This document shows positions 25,201-28,799 of a DNA stretch of 28,799 bases, piece after piece. The notes beneath the pieces were generated by a model. The model was not told the DNA's origin. It saw only the letters and a list, made by a program, of their open reading frames with translations, and searched no databases. This DNA is from Opitutia bacterium (GTDB lineage: Bacteria; Verrucomicrobiota; Verrucomicrobiae; Opitutales; UBA953): the NCBI GenBank assembly GCA_004558035.1, contig SFEJ01000030.1:1-28799 (forward strand), written 5' to 3'. The first letter of the stretch is position 1, and every line of letters begins with the position of its first letter. The position numbers and the translations under genes are program-made.

Positions 25201-28200
25201 ACATGGACGGGGCGAAGAATCAGACCGTCGATTTCGCGTTCTCGGGCGCGTTTTCGGTCGGCGTCGTCGACAACGTTTCGGAGATCGTCGTCGGCGAGCA
25301 GATCGTTCCCGCGGGAACGTCCGCGCCCGGCGTCGCGGCGCAGCTTTCCGGCGGGAACATCGCGATTTCCTCGAGCGTTTCCGCGAACGCCAAGAGCGGC
25401 GTTTCCGCCGACATCGAATCGACGGAATACAACGACAAGGCCACGGACCCGTATTACAACGACAAGGAGAACGGGCTCGCTCTCGGCGTGAACGTGCTCG
25501 TCGCCTCCGACGAGGCGGACGCGACCGTGAAGGGCGGCGCGAAAATCGACGCGACCAAGAGCTTCGTGCTCAACTCCGTCAGCAAGATGCCGTTCTGGAA
25601 AGCCGCGTTCTTCACCGGCGAAAGCCTCAGCTACGGCGGGCTCGTGGACATGCTTCACAAATACGTGGACGGCGTCGCGAAGAAAGTCGGTTCGGCGGCG
25701 CTGAAAAAAGCGATCAAGGGCGGCGAGATGAAGATCAAGGCGGGCATGTTTCTCCCGAGCTCCTACATGGGATTCGTCGCCTCTTCGAGCAATTCGAGCT
25801 CGGCTTCGACGCAGAAGACGGACGGCGGCACGGAAAGCGGGCTCGGCGGCGTCGGCGTCGCCGGGAACGTGCAGGTGAAGGTGCGCGGCAACACGGCGCA
25901 CGCGACGATCGAGGACGGCGCGCTGATCAACCAGGGCGGCGGAACCGCGGGAATGGTCTCCGTGACGGCGAAGGGCGTTCAGGATTCCGTGGACTCGATG
26001 GTGCAGGATTCCGTCGAAGCGAAGAACGGCGGCGGGCTCGGCGTGATGATCGACGTCTTCAATTCCGACGTGCGCGCGGAAGTCGGCGCGGCGAAAATCG
26101 ACGCGAAGAATCTCAAGATCGCCGCGGACAACCGCCAGCGCTACGTCTCGATCGTGTGCGCGGGCAACATCGTTTCGGGTTATCCGTCGATGCCGGCGTC
26201 CGGGCGGCAGATCATCGCCGAGGGCTCGTATTCGCAGCTCTCCGCCGACGCGAAAGTCTATGCGGGGCTCAGCGGCGCGGCGACGGTGAACGTCTCCGGC
26301 TCGACGAAGATTTCCGCGAAGAATTCGAGCAAGGTCGTGAACGTCTCCGGCGAATTTTCCACGGCGGAAAAGGCGGCGATCGGCATCGGCGTCGCGATCA
26401 CGGACGCGGCGAGCGACGTGCGCGCCTACGTCGGCGAAATCTTCGACGCGGACGCGGAGGACGTTCCCGCGAGTTCGCTCGCGGCGGGAACGCTCTCGCT
26501 CGGCGACGCGTCGGTGACGGCGGAAAACACGGGCTGGCACTTCGCGGTCGGCGCGGCGGGAACGGTCACGAAAAACAGCGCGGCGGGCAACGGCGTCGCG
26601 GCGAACGCTCCCGCGAATCCGGGCAACGCCGGCGTCGCGGCGGCGCAGAACGGGAACGCGGCGGGCGCGGCGCAGGGCGTCGCGGCGGTGAACAACGGCG
26701 GCGCGGCGCAGGGACAGGCGGCGGGCGGCGCGAACTGGGGCGTCGGCATTTCCGGCGAAATCGGCTACAACCGCGAATCGCTGACGACGCTCGCCTACGT
26801 GCTCGGCTCGGGCAAGCTCGCGTCCAATGTCACGCTGCGCTCGCTCGACGTTTCCGCGAAGGAGGAAATGGACATTTACGGCGGCGTCGGCTCGCTCGCG
26901 GCGAACACGACGTCCGCCTCGACGAGCGTCACGGTCGCGGGCGCGGCGGGCATGAATTTCATCCGCAACGACCTGCGCGCGTTCGTGCAGGACGTCGCGC
27001 TCGTGCAGAAACTGCGCTCCGACGGCGCGTACGGCGACGTCTCCGTCTCCGCGGTGAACGCGAACCGCGTCGTCGCGGTCGCCGCCTCGGCGGGAATTTC
27101 CGTGAATTCGGGCTCCGACGCCTCGACGTTCAACGTCGCGGGCGCGGTCGGCGTGAACGGCATCGAGGAAAAGCGCCTCGAAGCCTACGTGAAGAACGCG
27201 ACGCTCCGCGCGGAAGATTCGGGCGCGGCGGGAACGCTTTCCCTTTCCGCGAAGAACGCCGCGACGATCTACGCGGGCGCGGGAACGCTCGGCGCGACGA
27301 CGGGCAGCGGCGTCGGCGTCGCGATCGGCGTGAACATCGTCGGCGGCGACGCGGTCGCGCGCGTCGAAAATTCCGAGCTCGTCCTCTCGGGCGCGGCGTC
27401 GATCGTCGCGGAAAACGTCTCCGAGATTCAGAGCGTCGCGGCGGGCGTCGGCATTTCCGGCGGTTCGGTCGGCGTCGAAGGCTCGATCGCGGTGAACAGC
27501 ATTTCCTCGGCGGCGCGCGCGCTGCTGAAAGATTCGGCGCTTGAGGCGGGAACGCTTTCGATGGGCTCGCTGAACCGCGAGACGATCCGCTTCTACGGCG
27601 GCGAAATCTTTTTCGCGGGCGCGGAAAGCAAGCTCGGCGTCGGCGTCTCCGTCGTCGTGGACACGATGAAGAGCACGGCGGAAACGACCGTCGAGGGCGC
27701 GAACGTCGCGGCGGCGAAAACGGCGCTCGCGGCGGATTCGGAGACCGACACGGCGATCTATCTCGTCTCCGGCGGGCTGGCGTTCGGCGGGAGCGCGATC
27801 GACGTGAACGTCGCCGTCGCGACCGTGGACGCGCACGCGAACGTGCTCGTGGACCGCTCGCTCGTGGACGGGCTGCTTTCCGGCAAGGCGACGGAAACGA
27901 TGCTCGGCGGTATCTACGGCGGCGTGGTCGCGGTCAGTCTCGGCGAGTCGGGCGTCGGCATCGGCGTTTACGCGAGCGTCTTTTCGGGCAAGCACGACGT
28001 CGGCGCGGTCGTGAAGAATTCGACCGTGCTCGGCGCGGTGAATCTCGAAGCGACGACGGACGACCTCTTCGGCGCGATCGTCGTGACCGCGGGCGGAAGC
28101 GTGAGCGTCGGCGGCGCGGGCAACATCGCCGTTTACAGAATTTCGGGAACGACGCGCGCGGCGCTCGAGGATTCGGCCGTGAACGCGGGAACGGCGGGCG

Positions 28201-28799
28201 ACGTTTCGCTGAACGCGGACGACAAGACCGTCGTCGGCGAAGAGAGCGGCGGAAGGACGGTCGCGCTCGGCGCGGGCGCGGCGGGCATTTCCGCGGGCGC
28301 GCTCGCCGCGAGCATCGGCGTCTCCAACATCAACAACACGACCGCCGCCGAAGCGCTCCGCAGCGACGTGACGGCGCGCGATCTGAAGATCACGGCGCAC
28401 GCGGATCACCGCGTCGCCTCGTATCTGATTTCGGCGAGCATCGGACAGCATTTCGCGGGCGCGGCGAGCGTCGGCGTCGGCACGATCACTTCGGACACGC
28501 GCGCGCTCTTCGACGGCGGGGACGGCGCGCGCAGGAATCTCGCGCTCGCGGGCGCCCTCACGATCGACGCGAAGACGGAGCAGGCTTTCTACCAGGGCAA
28601 CGGCGCCGCCGCGGTCAACTTCAACTACGGCGCGGCGGTCACCGCCGCCGTGGACGTGCTTTCCTCCTACGGCGAGACGCGCGCCGAGCTGTGCGGGAAC
28701 GCGGACGTCTCCGTCGGCGGCGACGTCGCGGTCAAGGCGGACACGAGGCGCGACTTCTACGCGGTCACGGTCGGCGCGGCGGGCGGCTTCGTCACGCTG
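22221..28799 (+). CDS. TpsA-type giant filamentous adhesin (LktA/FhaB-like), 3' end outside window
   Basis: The reading frame is open for 2193 codons with no stop before the window ends, so the gene is partial. Residues 1-29 are a signal peptide (KNLKVKSSVKISLMTLFAFAGTAAFAEA). The TPS/haemagglutination domain follows at about 45-145, with ARGKNAFNSFSRFDV, LYLPTGTSNLINLV, SIDGILNSFKDG and NPNGI at 121-125, closest in style to the leukotoxin LktA adhesin group. The rest is beta-helical repeat. The early part has short AGTL/GGNV units. The later part has units of roughly 100 residues with phrases like GVGVSVVVDTMKSTAETTVEGA and GISGGSVGVEGSIAVNS. An Ala/Gly/Asn/Gln linker lies at about 1454-1504. 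AGGAGGG at 22207-22213 is a good ribosome site. The adjacent tpsB should export it. The long antisense frames here are shadows. Confidence 0.92.
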   Translation, partial: MTKNLKVKSSVKISLMTLFAFAGTAAFAEAAKMIETDGRTATSVTENGGVWNVSTATARGKNAFNSFSRFDVDSGATVNLYLPTGTSNLINLVRDKKTSIDGILNSFKDGTLGAGNVFFLNPNGIAVGAGAVVNTGSLLLMTPTKEFMDELIAADGAISDAKTAAVLAGDVPISADGLISVKARLDKVRAFAAYGSEVSVAGTLVPAAGAMVNLRDDGGADALRGAGVFLSASKAIRVEKSGAIDAASAGKNFVARGEGDYTQEAGTRVSAQEIDIDVGGNAKLAGDSDARAALSAAGTLSAKSGGDASLAYADVSASGASLKIASGGNVALDDKSKISGANADAVVSAGGNFTLAGESAVEAKTLVVSADGAIVLGSTFSGSDKVRISAEKILLSSGDEFRADTGSRVEATAGTLAVAAGGDVTLLLAELSATGGDLAIFAKGSVSADKCALGWVSELFTGFRGTQLSGRNVTIQANGDVDLNAMALSVAVLDKILPPTALEQVEFKPTITADAATGVVSIYSDGSLKNSAVITAHETRLSAAADLDWAGEILDGAATITGKHIRVETDNISDVAISYKADKTFTLAEGVTIRARTGDVFVCAQEITLEKNSKIFADAGEILLLANASSNVILTALPEAKVEIGEGAVVQARGNVNVFALAFSDRSLTGTTEAFSGIEEKLSGRGGAVWYETIWPSIGEVFNTVTDSSLFPTDSQTFRDVLPFSYVNATAKVVVGRNARVESTHGNATLLARAESRSHAMMTTPGGAISLAIARGESLVDVREGATVSGESVAVLSQMKTDCASAASAVYNKELFGQWAGALKYDVSLALGVQSTDCDVSIAKGATVRSTALTDVSALALDADFRAFVEGAGFAVPAAEALDMKIAATTDKSFSVAAEATSLDNGAISVAGAIGVSTVNNSVKINGNVVSAGNMAISSSISGSEDMGASTGVGGTLGWQPAMISEALHGAISGIFSKASRNVANAAQGNANSYMDGAKNQTVDFAFSGAFSVGVVDNVSEIVVGEQIVPAGTSAPGVAAQLSGGNIAISSSVSANAKSGVSADIESTEYNDKATDPYYNDKENGLALGVNVLVASDEADATVKGGAKIDATKSFVLNSVSKMPFWKAAFFTGESLSYGGLVDMLHKYVDGVAKKVGSAALKKAIKGGEMKIKAGMFLPSSYMGFVASSSNSSSASTQKTDGGTESGLGGVGVAGNVQVKVRGNTAHATIEDGALINQGGGTAGMVSVTAKGVQDSVDSMVQDSVEAKNGGGLGVMIDVFNSDVRAEVGAAKIDAKNLKIAADNRQRYVSIVCAGNIVSGYPSMPASGRQIIAEGSYSQLSADAKVYAGLSGAATVNVSGSTKISAKNSSKVVNVSGEFSTAEKAAIGIGVAITDAASDVRAYVGEIFDADAEDVPASSLAAGTLSLGDASVTAENTGWHFAVGAAGTVTKNSAAGNGVAANAPANPGNAGVAAAQNGNAAGAAQGVAAVNNGGAAQGQAAGGANWGVGISGEIGYNRESLTTLAYVLGSGKLASNVTLRSLDVSAKEEMDIYGGVGSLAANTTSASTSVTVAGAAGMNFIRNDLRAFVQDVALVQKLRSDGAYGDVSVSAVNANRVVAVAASAGISVNSGSDASTFNVAGAVGVNGIEEKRLEAYVKNATLRAEDSGAAGTLSLSAKNAATIYAGAGTLGATTGSGVGVAIGVNIVGGDAVARVENSELVLSGAASIVAENVSEIQSVAAGVGISGGSVGVEGSIAVNSISSAARALLKDSALEAGTLSMGSLNRETIRFYGGEIFFAGAESKLGVGVSVVVDTMKSTAETTVEGANVAAAKTALAADSETDTAIYLVSGGLAFGGSAIDVNVAVATVDAHANVLVDRSLVDGLLSGKATETMLGGIYGGVVAVSLGESGVGIGVYASVFSGKHDVGAVVKNSTVLGAVNLEATTDDLFGAIVVTAGGSVSVGGAGNIAVYRISGTTRAALEDSAVNAGTAGDVSLNADDKTVVGEESGGRTVALGAGAAGISAGALAASIGVSNINNTTAAEALRSDVTARDLKITAHADHRVASYLISASIGQHFAGAASVGVGTITSDTRALFDGGDGARRNLALAGALTIDAKTEQAFYQGNGAAAVNFNYGAAVTAAVDVLSSYGETRAELCGNADVSVGGDVAVKADTRRDFYAVTVGAAGGFVTL
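22821..22840. repeat. Tight inverted pair of the GGGAACG word
   Basis: GCGGGAACG (22821-22829) and CGTTCCCGC (22832-22840) form a perfect 9-base inverted repeat around two bases, the opposite order to the palindrome at 7299-7314. It lies inside the adhesin gene and codes Ala-Gly-Thr-Leu-Val-Pro-Ala. Confidence 0.75.
25304..25319. repeat. Palindromic double GGGAACG word, second copy
   Basis: This is the same 16-base palindrome CGTTCCCGCGGGAACG as in smc, here coding Val-Pro-Ala-Gly-Thr in the adhesin. Two unrelated genes carrying an identical 16-mer in different frames and strands points to the DNA word, not the proteins. Confidence 0.8.

Noticed and set aside
23570..27544. + strand open frame of 1324 codons inside the adhesin
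   Set aside because: It is a different frame from the adhesin. The product is almost all Arg, Gly and Asp, typical of out-of-frame reading of high-GC repeats.
22083..28451. Antisense open frame of 2122 codons opposite the adhesin
   Set aside because: The + strand frame from 22221 has a signal peptide, a TPS domain and a ribosome site. The antisense product is Arg/Ala-rich and has no known domain. Long antisense frames come from the high-GC codon pattern.
1..28799. GGGAACG as a replichore-polar (KOPS-like) signal
   Set aside because: Both orientations are common, and the local bias seems to follow gene direction. 28.8 kb is too short to judge, so I do not claim polarity.
1..28799. tRNA or rRNA genes
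   Set aside because: I looked in all gaps and saw no cloverleaf with a T-loop GTTCRA plus matching acceptor stem, nor any rRNA core sequence.

Overview
This is a high-GC bacterial window from a Gram-negative (diderm) organism. The evidence for an outer membrane is LpxD (lipid A synthesis), a small outer-membrane barrel, and a two-partner secretion pair. A PEP-CTERM protein, a secreted GH29 fucosidase with two discoidin-like domains, and an LktA-type giant adhesin together suggest the Verrucomicrobiota/Lentisphaerota (PVC) group, possibly host- or gut-associated. That placement is inference from gene content, with no marker gene behind it.

Layout. 1-275: non-coding, with an inverted repeat, a low-complexity tract and a close match to a sigma-54 promoter. 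276-5084 (+): sbcD-sbcC, the Mre11/Rad50-type nuclease. 5100-10032 (-): smc, with mnmA upstream of it on the same strand; smc and sbcC converge with 15 bases between them. 10369-13371 (+): rho, then a 592-residue protein I do not recognise, closed by a strong intrinsic terminator. 13430-13876: a non-coding patch full of hairpins and short repeats. 13877-16443 (-): lpxD downstream of a rhamnulokinase-type sugar kinase. 16599-18626 (+): GH29 alpha-L-fucosidase, divergent from the kinase, with a terminator. 18792 to the end (+): a surface block made of a small outer-membrane barrel, a PEP-CTERM protein, a TpsB transporter, and a TpsA-type adhesin of at least 2193 codons that runs off the window.

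How the genes fit together. The left half is chromosome maintenance and information processing (SbcCD, SMC, MnmA, Rho). The middle holds one lipid A gene and a likely deoxysugar unit (extracellular fucosidase plus cytoplasmic kinase). The right part is an envelope and secretion module. The PEP-CTERM gene ends 3 bases before tpsB, and the barrel gene and PEP-CTERM gene share an almost identical 51-base leader.

The most striking signal belongs to no gene. The word GGGAACG (or its complement CGTTCCC) occurs about 110 times by my hand count, against roughly 6 expected at about 65% GC. It appears on both strands, in coding and non-coding DNA and in every reading frame. In coding DNA it brings in codons the genes otherwise use sparingly, and it sometimes forms palindromic pairs. 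This looks like a genome-wide DNA word of unknown function.
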